Shown piece after piece: positions 1-7,199 of a stretch of 26,314 nt of DNA. Origin of the DNA: RGIG7378 sp964500525 (lineage in GTDB: Bacteria > Bacillota > Clostridia > RGIG7378); contig CAZCOE010000095.1 in the NCBI GenBank assembly GCA_964500525.1, forward strand, positions 1 through 26,314, given 5' to 3'. A model generated the notes under the pieces. That model was not told the DNA's origin and ran no database searches. It saw only the letters and a program-made list of their open reading frames with translations. The translations under genes were made by a program, and so were the position numbers. Each line of letters begins with the position of its first letter. The stretch's first letter is position 1.

Positions 1-2
1 CA

Positions 3-140
3 TTCCACTATGAGGATTATCGCACCGGTTACAGACAGGGCCAGGAAATGGCCAAGGCAATTGGTCTCTACAGGCAAAAATTCTGCGGATGCATGTGGAG
101 TGCCCCTGCAGCAATCAGGGACAGCATTATTCTGCCATAG
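3..140 (+). CDS. queH: Epoxyqueuosine reductase QueH, C-terminal fragment (cut by window start)
   Basis: Only the last 45 residues lie in the window; the frame is open from base 3 to a TAG at 138-140. The visible peptide contains EDYRTGYRQGQEMA followed by LYRQKFCGCMWS. That is the pattern near the C-terminus of QueH (DUF208): a YR motif and then a CGC cysteine pair. In this family the pair, together with a CC pair near the N-terminus, holds metal centres. QueH reduces epoxyqueuosine to queuosine in the anticodon of certain tRNAs, and is an alternative to QueG. The N-terminal CC motif is outside the window, so completeness cannot be judged. No U-tract terminator follows the stop; the repeat array begins 32 bases later. 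Confidence 0.8.
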   Translation, partial: FHYEDYRTGYRQGQEMAKAIGLYRQKFCGCMWSAPAAIRDSIILP

Positions 141-172
141 CATTTTTCGGTACTTTTGACCGCCCCAACTAA

Positions 173-859
173 GTGAAGAGTGAAGAGTGATGAGTGATGA
201 GTTCTGGCCTCCACGTTCCTTTGCTCGATGGGCGAATGGCGAAGCGGGGCTTCGCCCAGTGAAGAGTGAAGAGTGAAGAGTGAAGAGTTCTGGTCCCCAT
301 GATCCAGAGATCGAATAACTAAGCGGGGCACGGGCGAGGCAAAGCCTCCCAGTGAATAGTGAAGAGTGAAGAGTGAAGAGTTCTGGTCCCCATGATCCAG
401 AGATCGAATGATGAAGCGGTGCACTGGCGAGGCAAAGCCTCCCAGTGAATAGTGAAGAGTGAAGAGTGAAGAGTTCTGGTCCCTATGCTCCCATGGTCGA
501 TTGGCGAAGCGGTGCTTCGCCATTCCAGTGAAGAGTGAATAGTGATTAGTGAAAAAGTCTGGTCCCCATGTTCCTATGCTCGATGGGCGAAGCGGTGCTT
601 CGCCATTCCAGTGAAGAGTGAATAGTGAAGAACTCTGGTCCCTATGTTCCAGAGATCAAACGATGAAGCGGTGCACGGGCGAGGCAAAGCCTCCCAGTGA
701 ATAGTGAAGAGTGAAGAGTGAAGAGTTCTGGTCCCCATGATCCAGAGATCGAATGATGAAGCGGTGCCCTAAGAACCCGAAGCGGTAGTTATGATCCCAT
801 GGCCTTTTGGCTAAGCAAGGCTTCGCCAGTGAATAGTGAAAAGAGTAGAGTGAAAAGTT
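173..859. repeat. Array of eight ~83-132 bp units built on a GTGAAGA heptamer
   Basis: Eight units begin at 173, 259, 352, 445, 528, 611, 697 and 829. Each starts with two to four tandem copies of GTGAAGA or one-base variants (GTGAATA, GTGATGA, GTGATTA). In most units a TTCTGGTCCCCATG-like segment and then a short inverted repeat follow. There are two inverted-repeat forms: GGCGAAGC/GCTTCGCC with loop GGG or GGT (238-256 and in the units at 445 and 528), and GAGGC/GCCTC with loop AAA (in the units at 259, 352 and 611). The last unit is degenerate. Spacings of 83, 86, 93 and 132 are mostly not multiples of three, which argues against coding. A short copy of the same heptamer tract lies at 25984-26014. 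I do not recognise a named family. It resembles dispersed intergenic repeats of heptamer type. Confidence 0.9.
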
Positions 860-868
860 AAGGAGTGC

Positions 869-910
869 ATGCTCCGGTGATCAGATAATGCCAGTCCACC
901 ATTGGAGCAT
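869..910. other. Inverted repeat upstream of mltG
   Basis: ATGCTCC at 869-875 pairs with GGAGCAT at 904-910. GGTG and CACC just inside can extend the stem across a 3-base bulge. No T-run follows, so it is not an intrinsic terminator. It lies between the repeat array and the mltG ribosome binding site and could be a 5' leader hairpin. No clear promoter was found between 860 and 952. Confidence 0.4.
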
Positions 911-952
911 AGGGAACGCAAATCTTAACAATTTACCGGAAAGGACAAACCC

Positions 953-2086
953 TTGTTCGAGAAGAAGAGTCAAGAACAGATCAATAGAGACAAATGGCGC
1001 AAGTTTTCCTCAAGGCTGGTCAGATACATGGCTCTGGCTGTGCTTTTCCTTGCCATCTTCTATGCATGCTTTGACTTTTCCTACAGATACGCCATGAAGA
1101 CCGAAGAGAATATAGCCGTCCTGGAGCAAGCCGAGGGTATGGAGGTCATCGATGGACAGGAGATAATGATTGACTACAACTCCACCACCATATCCATTGC
1201 CAACAAGCTCAAGGAGGAGGGCTACATCGACAACGTGGTTATGTTCCGGCTGCTGTCCAAGATCAACGGATACGACGGTCAGTATCAGGCGGGATACCAC
1301 ATTATCTCCAAGAGAATGAACTACAACGAGCTGATGTATACCCTGACCCAGGATCCCATTACAGTTACCGTAATGATTCCCGAGGGATATTCTATAGAGC
1401 AGATTGCAGACCTTCTGGAGAAGAACAAGGTAATCACCAGAGACGAATTTCTGAGGGCGATTAAGGAAGAGGTCTGGACATACAAGTTCCTCCAGGATAT
1501 TCCCGAGGGCAAGGACCAGCTGTTGGAGGGATTCCTGTTCCCGGACACCTACTTCTTTACTGTAGGTTCCAACGGCCGCACCGTTCTCAACAAATTCCTA
1601 TCCAACTTTGAGACAAAATTCAAGAACAAGTACTACAGGCAGATGGAGACTCTGGGGTTGGACCTGAATGAGGTGCTCACACTGGCCTCTATCGTGGAGA
1701 AGGAATCTTCCAGCTCCAGTGAGAGGAGAATTATTGCCGGGGTTCTGTACAAGCGTATACATTCCAACGATGCAGGCCTGAACAAACTCCAATCCTGCGC
1801 CACGCTGCAATACATCTTCCGCAGGGACACAGGCTCTGTTAAGGAGGTTATCTACAACAGCGACACCCTGATAGATGATCCGTACAACACATATATGTAT
1901 GCTGGTCTGCCTCCGGGGCCTATATGCAATCCATCCATTGATGCAATTCTGGCCGTTCTCGATATGGAGAAGGATACTCCCTATTGGTACTTCTGTGCCA
2001 CCGGAGACGGTTCCTCTGTGTTTGCCAAGACCTATAGCGAACACCTGGCAAATGTGAAGAAATACGACTATATCGTCCAGGACTGA
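953..2086 (+). CDS. mltG: Endolytic murein transglycosylase MltG (YceG-like)
   Basis: A 377-residue membrane-anchored lytic transglycosylase that cleaves nascent glycan strands and so sets their length. There is a short basic cytoplasmic N-terminus, one transmembrane segment at about residues 25-43, and then the YceG fold. The signature TLASIVEKES is at residues 243-252; E249 corresponds to the catalytic glutamate of the family. The late motif YAGLPPGPICNPS, also typical of the family, is intact. The start is TTG at 953, preceded by GGAAAGGA (938-945) at 7-base spacing; no better ATG lies upstream. The U32 gene follows 25 bases downstream, an order also known in Bacillus (yrrL near yrrN/yrrO), so the two are probably co-transcribed. 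The length is normal. Confidence 0.93.
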   Translation: MFEKKSQEQINRDKWRKFSSRLVRYMALAVLFLAIFYACFDFSYRYAMKTEENIAVLEQAEGMEVIDGQEIMIDYNSTTISIANKLKEEGYIDNVVMFRLLSKINGYDGQYQAGYHIISKRMNYNELMYTLTQDPITVTVMIPEGYSIEQIADLLEKNKVITRDEFLRAIKEEVWTYKFLQDIPEGKDQLLEGFLFPDTYFFTVGSNGRTVLNKFLSNFETKFKNKYYRQMETLGLDLNEVLTLASIVEKESSSSSERRIIAGVLYKRIHSNDAGLNKLQSCATLQYIFRRDTGSVKEVIYNSDTLIDDPYNTYMYAGLPPGPICNPSIDAILAVLDMEKDTPYWYFCATGDGSSVFAKTYSEHLANVKKYDYIVQD

Positions 2087-2111
2087 TTTCAGAATTGTGA
2101 GAGGATTCGAC

Positions 2112-3380
2112 ATGAGCCAAAGATATATAGAATTGCTAGCTCCCGCAGGAGATGTGGAGGCCCTTAAGGCCGCAGTGGACTATGGTGCAGATGCGGTATA
2201 CATGGGCGGCCTGGGATATGGGCTGCGCTCTCCGGCTGAATCCAAGGTGGACGATGAACAGCTGCGGTATTGCGTGGACTATGTTCACCAACATGGCAGA
2301 AAAATATACTTTACCTTCAATATATACTCCCGGGATGAGGACATCCGGGGAATGATTGATGCCATTAACAAGGCTGTGGATTTGGGGGCAGATGCCCTGA
2401 TCGCAGCAGACATAGGCGTAATTTCATTAATTCGCCGGGTGGCACCTCATATGCCCATTCACGTCAGCACCCAGGCCAACATTACGAATAGTCTGGCCGC
2501 ACTGCAATATGTGCACATGGGGGCGGACAGAGTGGTTCTGGCCAGAGAATTGACACTTAAACAGGCAGAGACCATATGCAAGGCCATGCAGGAATATGGC
2601 AAAAGTGCATCCAAGACACCTGAAGTGGAGTGCTTTGTACATGGGGCCATGTGCGTTTCCTATTCCGGCAGATGCCTGCTGAGCAACAGGCTGACGGCCA
2701 GGGACGGCAACAGAGGTGAGTGCGCTCAGCCCTGCAGATGGAAATACCATCTCTACGAGGAGACCCGGGAGGGTATGTATTTCCCGGTGGAGACAGATGA
2801 CAGAGGAACGTACATACTCAACTCCAACGATCTGTGCATGATAGACCACATACCGGAGCTCATTGAGGCAGGGATTACCTCCCTTAAAATAGAGGGCCGC
2901 ATGAAGAGCGCATACTATGTGGCAGGGATTACTTCTGCATATCGCAGCGCCATTGATGCATATATGCGCAGTCCGGAGGAGTATTATGCCCGCTTGCCGG
3001 AGTTTGTGGAGGAGGCATCCAAGGTCAGCCACCGCAGGTATTATACAGGCTTCTATCTGGACGGGCGTATGGGCTTCGAGGGACAGAATCAGGAGAGCAG
3101 CCAGTATATCAGAGGCTACACCTTTGTGGCATCGGTGCCGGAGCAGGAGCATACTCCTGCAGGCAGTATGCTTGTAGTCCAGAGAAATAACTTCCGTGTA
3201 GGAGAAGAGGTGGAGGTCCTGACTCCCAGCCGCCGCCCATTCCGGTATACCATAACGGACATTGCAGATGCAGAGACGGGGGAACCCATGTCAGTGGCCC
3301 CTCATCCCATGCAGCGGCTGTTTATTAACTGTCCGGAGCCACTTCCGGAGGGGTCCATATTGAGAAGGCGGGAGGACTGA
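2112..3380 (+). CDS. U32-family protein, TrhP/YrrO-like tRNA hydroxylation protein
   Basis: 422 residues from the ATG at 2112, which has AGAGGA 6 bases upstream. A GTG at 2097 is in frame but lacks that spacing. The N-terminus (ELLAPAGDVEALKAAVDYGA) and the central ECFVHGAMCVSYSGRC motif are diagnostic of the U32 family. Further cysteines in NRGECAQPCRW complete the expected four-cysteine Fe-S cluster set. In E. coli and Bacillus, relatives with this architecture (TrhP/YegQ, YrrN/YrrO) are needed for 5-hydroxyuridine formation in tRNA, using prephenate. The old label 'collagenase-like peptidase' is probably not the cellular role. The position after mltG matches the Bacillus order, although there two U32 genes are present and here only one. 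The gene ends 12 bases before the convergent sigK. Confidence 0.85.
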   Translation: MSQRYIELLAPAGDVEALKAAVDYGADAVYMGGLGYGLRSPAESKVDDEQLRYCVDYVHQHGRKIYFTFNIYSRDEDIRGMIDAINKAVDLGADALIAADIGVISLIRRVAPHMPIHVSTQANITNSLAALQYVHMGADRVVLARELTLKQAETICKAMQEYGKSASKTPEVECFVHGAMCVSYSGRCLLSNRLTARDGNRGECAQPCRWKYHLYEETREGMYFPVETDDRGTYILNSNDLCMIDHIPELIEAGITSLKIEGRMKSAYYVAGITSAYRSAIDAYMRSPEEYYARLPEFVEEASKVSHRRYYTGFYLDGRMGFEGQNQESSQYIRGYTFVASVPEQEHTPAGSMLVVQRNNFRVGEEVEVLTPSRRPFRYTITDIADAETGEPMSVAPHPMQRLFINCPEPLPEGSILRRRED

Positions 3381-3392
3381 TTCCGTCCACAA

Positions 3393-4094
3393 TTACAGAT
3401 GCTCATCCAGACTGCGTCGGAGCTTTTCCAGCGCAGCCTTTTCTATTCTGGAAATATAGCTGCGGGATATGTTCAGCCTGCTTGCCACGTCGGATTGGGT
3501 CTCACAGCGACCGGTGGCGAAACCATATCTCAGGCGGATTATTTCCAATTCCCGAGGGGACAGCTCCTTGAGGGCTACATTCATAAGATAGTCCATTTCG
3601 ATTTTGCTCTCCAGGTCCATCTGTGGGGAAACCTCTGTGGATTCGATGAGTTCCTGGTAGGTCCTTTCCTCTCCGTCCTTGTCCTGAGCCATGGTATCGC
3701 TGAGGTACACATTTCCCCGGTTGTGCTTTTCCGAACGAATGCTCATGAGGATTTCATTGTTGATACAGCGGCTGGCATAGGGTGCAATGCGGCTTAATTT
3801 GCTGTTGTCAAAGGAGTCGATTGCCTTGATCAGCCCTATGGTTCCAATGGAAATCAGGTCGCCGGAATCTCCATCCGATGCATATTTCTTGACTATGTGG
3901 GCAACCAGCCTCAGATTGCGCTCAATCAGCTGCTCCCGGGCTTCTCTGTCTCCCAGGTCGTAATAGCGGTGAATCAATTCTCTTTCCTCCTCCGGGGACA
4001 GGGCCTTGGGAAACGACTTGCCAAGGGCCAGCTGTCCGCTGACAGGCAGGAGCCTGGATAGCAGGCGCAGGGCGTGCAGGACAAACTCTATCAT
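3393..4094 (-). CDS. sigK: RNA polymerase sporulation sigma factor, pro-sigma-K type
   Basis: 233 residues, sigma-70 family. Region 2 reads ERNLRLVAHIVKKY, then DLISIGTIGLIKAID. Region 4 ends in the helix-turn-helix TQSDVASRLNISRSYISRIE. These closely match sigma-K, the late mother-cell sigma factor of sporulation. The hydrophobic N-terminus (MIEFVLHALRLLSRLLPVSG) aligns with the pro-sequence that SpoIVFB removes in Bacillus. FPKALS at residue 28 onward matches FPQPLS of mature Bacillus sigma-K, so cleavage would be near residue 20-22. The gene is one uninterrupted frame, with no skin-type element inside. GGAG lies 10 bases before the ATG. Sigma-E could be an alternative, but its pro-region and length differ. 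The neighbouring minus-strand genes start a separate unit 97 bases upstream. Confidence 0.9.
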   Translation of the reverse strand: MIEFVLHALRLLSRLLPVSGQLALGKSFPKALSPEEERELIHRYYDLGDREAREQLIERNLRLVAHIVKKYASDGDSGDLISIGTIGLIKAIDSFDNSKLSRIAPYASRCINNEILMSIRSEKHNRGNVYLSDTMAQDKDGEERTYQELIESTEVSPQMDLESKIEMDYLMNVALKELSPRELEIIRLRYGFATGRCETQSDVASRLNISRSYISRIEKAALEKLRRSLDEHL

Positions 4095-4121
4095 TGTGGT
4101 AGGACTCCGTTGTTTTTGTAG

Positions 4122-4129
4122 AGTCTATG
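4122..4129 (-). promoter_or_regulatory. Possible sigma-E-like -10 element upstream of sigK
   Basis: On the minus strand CATAGACT matches seven of eight positions of the Bacillus sigma-E -10 consensus (CATACANT). It sits 27 bases before the sigK start codon. No convincing AT-rich -35 element is seen at the expected distance, so this is tentative. Mother-cell transcription of sigK by sigma-E is known in Bacillus. Confidence 0.3.
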
Positions 4130-4191
4130 CGACCTTAACTTGTCTGTTGGCCTGTCAATTCACAACAGAGAAATTTATATTTTCCTTTTGA

Positions 4192-4560
4192 CTAAAAAAG
4201 CATTCTGGGAACAGGCAGATCAAAGAAGGCTACGTCCCAGAGGGCATATACGGCCTGCTGCCGTCGCTCCTCGGCATGTTCCCAAACATCATTGCTGCTA
4301 TAGGCTATCATGCTGCATATAAAATCATCGATTTCCCGAATAACCTGATGGTCCAGCAGGGCGTACAGTGTTGAGGATTTTTGCTCCCACAGCATAGTGA
4401 ATGCCTCCACCGATGATTTGTCCTTAAGGTCCACTTCTTCCAGGACATTGGCCAATTCCGAACATGTTCTGTACAGGGATATACTGCTGATAAGGCCCAG
4501 AATCACAGTAAACAGGGATACCAGAATCAGTACCCACAGGGTTTTGCGGTATTTCTTCAT
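4192..4560 (-). CDS. DUF4363 family small membrane-anchored protein
   Basis: 122 residues. The basic N-terminus MKKYRKTLW is followed by one hydrophobic segment (about residues 9-30), then a soluble, charged, probably helical region. It starts with ATG overlapping the stop of the DUF421 gene (ATGA), and the upstream AAGGAGGG lies inside that gene, so translation is coupled. Size, topology and pairing with a DUF421 gene match the DUF4363 family, which recurs beside DUF421 proteins in Clostridia. The function is not established. Such pairs are often found among sporulation genes, and the neighbours here fit that. Family assignment rests on context and overall form more than on a catalytic motif. 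Confidence 0.65.
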   Translation of the reverse strand: MKKYRKTLWVLILVSLFTVILGLISSISLYRTCSELANVLEEVDLKDKSSVEAFTMLWEQKSSTLYALLDHQVIREIDDFICSMIAYSSNDVWEHAEERRQQAVYALWDVAFFDLPVPRMLF

Positions 4561-5183
4561 GTGTTTCCCTCCTTGCGCTGGACGAACAATGATCCGTCAG
4601 GTTCCATGGTACAGATAAACACTTCCTGGGTGGATTTGATTCCATGGGACACCAGTCTCTTTTCCAGCCATTGTCGGTCTTTGTTGAAAATTGCCAGGGA
4701 CTCCTCAATCACTTCTCCATCTATAATCAGTTCCGTAGGGTAAGCAGGGGTCGTATATGCATTGATCTTTCCATTGGACTCCATTATGGCCCACTTCAGA
4801 TCACACATGTTCTGCACTCCGGCACATCGGAGCTGGCCCATCAGGTCGGAGGTGGTAATCAATTCCTCCTGCATGTTGGGTACATCCAATTTTCCATTGT
4901 GTACCAGGATAGAGGGACGTCCGCATAAAAACTCCCGGAAGGTAACATTTTTCAACGAAATAGCGGATATAGCCAACTGCAGCGCCAATATGGTCATCAG
5001 GGGTATTACACCGTAAATCAGGGGTATACTGGGACTCTCCATGGGCAGTACCGCCAGTTCGGAGACAATCATGGTTACTATGAATTCATATGGCTGCAGT
5101 TCTCCTATTTGCCGCTTTCCCATAAGTCGGATAGAAAACAGGGCCAGGGCAAACAATATAATAGTACGTGTCATCATCAGCAT
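4557..5183 (-). CDS. DUF421 (YetF/YdfR-like) membrane protein
   Basis: 208 residues from the ATG at 5183, which has AAGGAGG 8 bases upstream; an in-frame TTG at 5207 is rejected in favour of this. The N-terminal half holds about three transmembrane segments, including the family motif RLMGKRQIGELQPYEFIVTM. The C-terminal soluble half includes PSILVHNGKLD and DLMGQLRCAGV, as in other DUF421 proteins. Family members in Bacillus are membrane proteins, and some, such as the 2Duf type, sit in the spore inner membrane and affect resistance and germination. Whether this one does is inference from the neighbouring sigK. It forms a two-gene unit with DUF4363. The start region lies in a hairpin, described separately. 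Confidence 0.85.
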   Translation of the reverse strand: MLMMTRTIILFALALFSIRLMGKRQIGELQPYEFIVTMIVSELAVLPMESPSIPLIYGVIPLMTILALQLAISAISLKNVTFREFLCGRPSILVHNGKLDVPNMQEELITTSDLMGQLRCAGVQNMCDLKWAIMESNGKINAYTTPAYPTELIIDGEVIEESLAIFNKDRQWLEKRLVSHGIKSTQEVFICTMEPDGSLFVQRKEGNT

Positions 5184-5215
5184 GGCAAAAACCTCCTTAC
5201 ACAGCAAGTTTTGCC
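5184..5215 (-). promoter_or_regulatory. Hairpin enclosing the DUF421 ribosome binding site
   Basis: On the minus-strand transcript GGCAAAA pairs with TTTTGCC immediately before the start codon. The 18-base loop contains the Shine-Dalgarno AAGGAGG. The 7-bp stem is perfect and abuts the AUG. The weak stem and large loop suggest at most modest occlusion; a role in translation control is inference. Confidence 0.4.
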
Positions 5216-5302
5216 TGGTTTTACAAAAATAAACTGGGGATGTATAAATGCCTCATTTGAGAACCCGAAAAAAAGCAAAATTTCATGTAAAAATGGAAAA
5301 AT

Positions 5303-5330
5303 TTGGCAAAGAGTATTTTGTTATTATAAT
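5303..5330 (+). promoter_or_regulatory. Sigma-A-type promoter for the response regulator gene
   Basis: TTGGCA (5303-5308) and TATAAT (5325-5330) are separated by 16 bases. The -10 is perfect and the -35 matches five of six positions. It lies 59 bases before the start codon in an AT-rich stretch between divergent genes. Confidence 0.75.
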
Positions 5331-5389
5331 GTTAATTTAGGGTTTATGGTGTATTTGTATATTCACAACGATTCCCGGGGGAAAAGATC

Positions 5390-6100
5390 ATGAAAAATAA
5401 TCAGATTACCGTCTTAGTAGTAGACAGCGATGAGAACCTATGTGAACAGGTTCGACAGTACTTGGCAAATGAAGGCTTTAACGTATTGCAGGCATATGAT
5501 GGCAAAACCGCTGTCCAGATATGCAGATCCGGCGAACCTGACATAATGGTTCTGGATATTATGCTGCCTGAATTGGACGGATGGCAGGTCCTGACAGATG
5601 TTCGCCAATTCAGCAAGATACCTATAATCCTGATATCTGCCAGGGGAGAAGTGATTGACAAGGTGCTGGGACTGGAATTGGGAGCAGATGACTATATGAC
5701 CAAGCCCTTTGAATTTAAGGAGCTGGTAGCCAGAGTCAGAGCCCGTGTCCGCAGGAGCGGTCTGCTTGAAGAGAGAGATAATGAAACATCGGAGGTTGTT
5801 AACCTGCCTAATCTCTCGATAAACAGGAGAGATTACAGCGTCTATATATTTGACAGGCCTGTGGACATGCCTCCCAGAGAGCTGGAATTGCTGTATTTCC
5901 TGGCATCCAATCCCAACAAGGTCTTTTCCAGAGATCAATTGCTGGAGAATGTGTGGGGATTTGACTATTCAGGCAACTCCAGAACAGTGGATGTTCACAT
6001 CAAGAGGATTCGGGAGAAGCTTAAGGCCGGCAGTGAATTCTGGACCATCAAGACCGTATGGGCAGTGGGATACAAATTCCAGACTATGGTCAAGGAGTAA
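5390..6100 (+). CDS. OmpR/PhoB-family response regulator
   Basis: 236 residues. The receiver domain (about 6-120) has the acidic pocket at D12 and nearby D14/E15, phosphoacceptor D56 in VLDIMLPELDGW, S83, and K105 in the TKPF motif. A winged-helix DNA-binding domain (about 140-232) ends in TVDVHIKRIREKLKAG and a WTIKTVWAVGYKF hairpin, typical of OmpR/PhoB. GGGGGA lies 8 bases before the ATG. No histidine kinase is encoded next to it, so it is an orphan regulator here; its partner may lie elsewhere. The gene has its own sigma-A promoter and is followed 77 bases later by the deacetylase gene, with no terminator visible between them. Targets cannot be read from the sequence. Confidence 0.92.
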   Translation: MKNNQITVLVVDSDENLCEQVRQYLANEGFNVLQAYDGKTAVQICRSGEPDIMVLDIMLPELDGWQVLTDVRQFSKIPIILISARGEVIDKVLGLELGADDYMTKPFEFKELVARVRARVRRSGLLEERDNETSEVVNLPNLSINRRDYSVYIFDRPVDMPPRELELLYFLASNPNKVFSRDQLLENVWGFDYSGNSRTVDVHIKRIREKLKAGSEFWTIKTVWAVGYKFQTMVKE

Positions 6101-6177
6101 ACCCGTCGTCCGGTCCCGGCATTAACATATTTTGTCCAACCAATGCATAGCTTGTAACAAAAAACAAGCGGTAGCAT

Positions 6178-7068
6178 ATGAAAATAATATCAACTACGGA
6201 CAACGGCTGGGTAGGTCGGGTGCTGATTCCCGTAATGGCAGCAATTCTGCTGTCGGTTACCTTCTTTGTGGCTGAGGCCACATTGGGAGTACAGGAGGAA
6301 ATATATCTGGAGGACAGCTGCTGTCTGTCCTACGTTGCAAACAGCAATTTGCACCGGGATTCTTTGCCGGCAGCGGCCAACACCATAGGATGGGGCTTAT
6401 CCTGGAGACGGGGGAGCACAGAGCCCGTTACCGATCCGGGAGCCGCTGAGATGCTTGAAAAATATGGTGGCGTATACCGTGGGAATCAAGACGAACAGGT
6501 CATGTATTTCACTTTTGATCTGGGCTATGAGGCCGGCTATACCTCCAAGATACTGGATATCCTCAAGGACAAAGATGCCAAGGCCATATTTTTCCTGCTG
6601 GAAAATTATGTAAAACGCAATCCTGAATTGGTTCAGCGGATGATCGACGAGGGACACTACATAGGCAATCACTCCATGAATCACAAGAGTCTGCCCAGTC
6701 TGGATGGAGCATCATTTAACGCAGAGGTGGACGGATTTAATACAATGATGCAGGAAAAGTACGGAATCACTCCGGTTTTCTTCAGACCTCCCTGTGGAGA
6801 GTATAACGAAGGGGTTCTGTCCACCCTGCAGCAAAAGGGATATACCACCGTGTTTTGGAGCTTTGCCTACAAGGATTGGGACAAGAACGAGAGCCGAGGC
6901 GCAGATTACGCATATAACAAGATTGTCTCCAAATTGCACAATGGCATGGTTCTGCTGCTGCATTCCACAACTGCCGACAATTCAGACGCCCTTGGCTCGG
7001 TAATCGACACAGCTCGTTCCGAGGGCTTCAGAATAGGCGATCCTGTTGAACTGACTAAAAGCAAATAG
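6178..7068 (+). CDS. PdaA-like polysaccharide deacetylase (spore cortex muramic-delta-lactam type)
   Basis: 296 residues with an N-terminal membrane segment at about 14-33 and a NodB-type carbohydrate esterase 4 domain from about 105 to 285. The catalytic motifs are present: TFDLGYE with D114, the zinc pair H165 and H169 in HSMNH, and RPPCGEY with R203. The second aspartate of the usual TFDDG is replaced (DLG), as in PdaA, where DNG occurs. The preceding NTIGWGLSWRRG and EKYGGVYRG segments also match PdaA. PdaA removes the N-acetyl group from muramic acid so that muramic-delta-lactam forms in spore cortex. That fits the sporulation genes nearby, but vegetative peptidoglycan deacetylation remains possible. 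No strong ribosome binding site precedes the ATG at 6178. Confidence 0.85.
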   Translation: MKIISTTDNGWVGRVLIPVMAAILLSVTFFVAEATLGVQEEIYLEDSCCLSYVANSNLHRDSLPAAANTIGWGLSWRRGSTEPVTDPGAAEMLEKYGGVYRGNQDEQVMYFTFDLGYEAGYTSKILDILKDKDAKAIFFLLENYVKRNPELVQRMIDEGHYIGNHSMNHKSLPSLDGASFNAEVDGFNTMMQEKYGITPVFFRPPCGEYNEGVLSTLQQKGYTTVFWSFAYKDWDKNESRGADYAYNKIVSKLHNGMVLLLHSTTADNSDALGSVIDTARSEGFRIGDPVELTKSK

Positions 7069-7118
7069 CGCATCCACGGCTCTTATGTAAAAAATAACAA
7101 AAAAAATTATCAAAGGGG

Positions 7119-7147
7119 TTTACAAAGCATCTGTATTGAGTTATCTT
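7119..7147 (+). promoter_or_regulatory. Sigma-A-type promoter for the solute-binding lipoprotein
   Basis: TTTACA (7119-7124) and TATCTT (7142-7147) are separated by exactly 17 bases. The start codon is 52 bases further on. The -35 matches five of six positions and the -10 four of six. Confidence 0.6.
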
Positions 7148-7199
7148 TAGGGTGTATTAAGCGGCTCATGGCCGTAATTTATCTAAGGAGGAAACAACA

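Noticed and set aside
68..523. Minus-strand 151-residue open frame across the heptamer array, with a repeated 31-residue unit
   Set aside because: The frame stays open only because two neighbouring units are 93 bases (31 codons) long; the other units (83, 86, 132) break it. There is no ribosome binding site and it also crosses the end of queH.
173..859. CRISPR array
   Set aside because: Units are similar over their whole length with no unique spacers, contain internal heptamers, and no cas genes are present.
2097..2111. GTG start for the U32 gene at 2097
   Set aside because: The AGAGGA site at 2100-2105 is correctly spaced for the ATG at 2112 and would lie inside the gene if GTG were used.
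5184..5207. TTG start for the DUF421 protein at 5207
   Set aside because: The AAGGAGG is placed 8 bases before the ATG at 5183 and no ribosome site precedes the TTG.
6101..6177. Sigma-G promoter before the PdaA-like gene
   Set aside because: Partial matches to CATNNTA exist, but none has a GNATR-like -35 at 17-18 bases.
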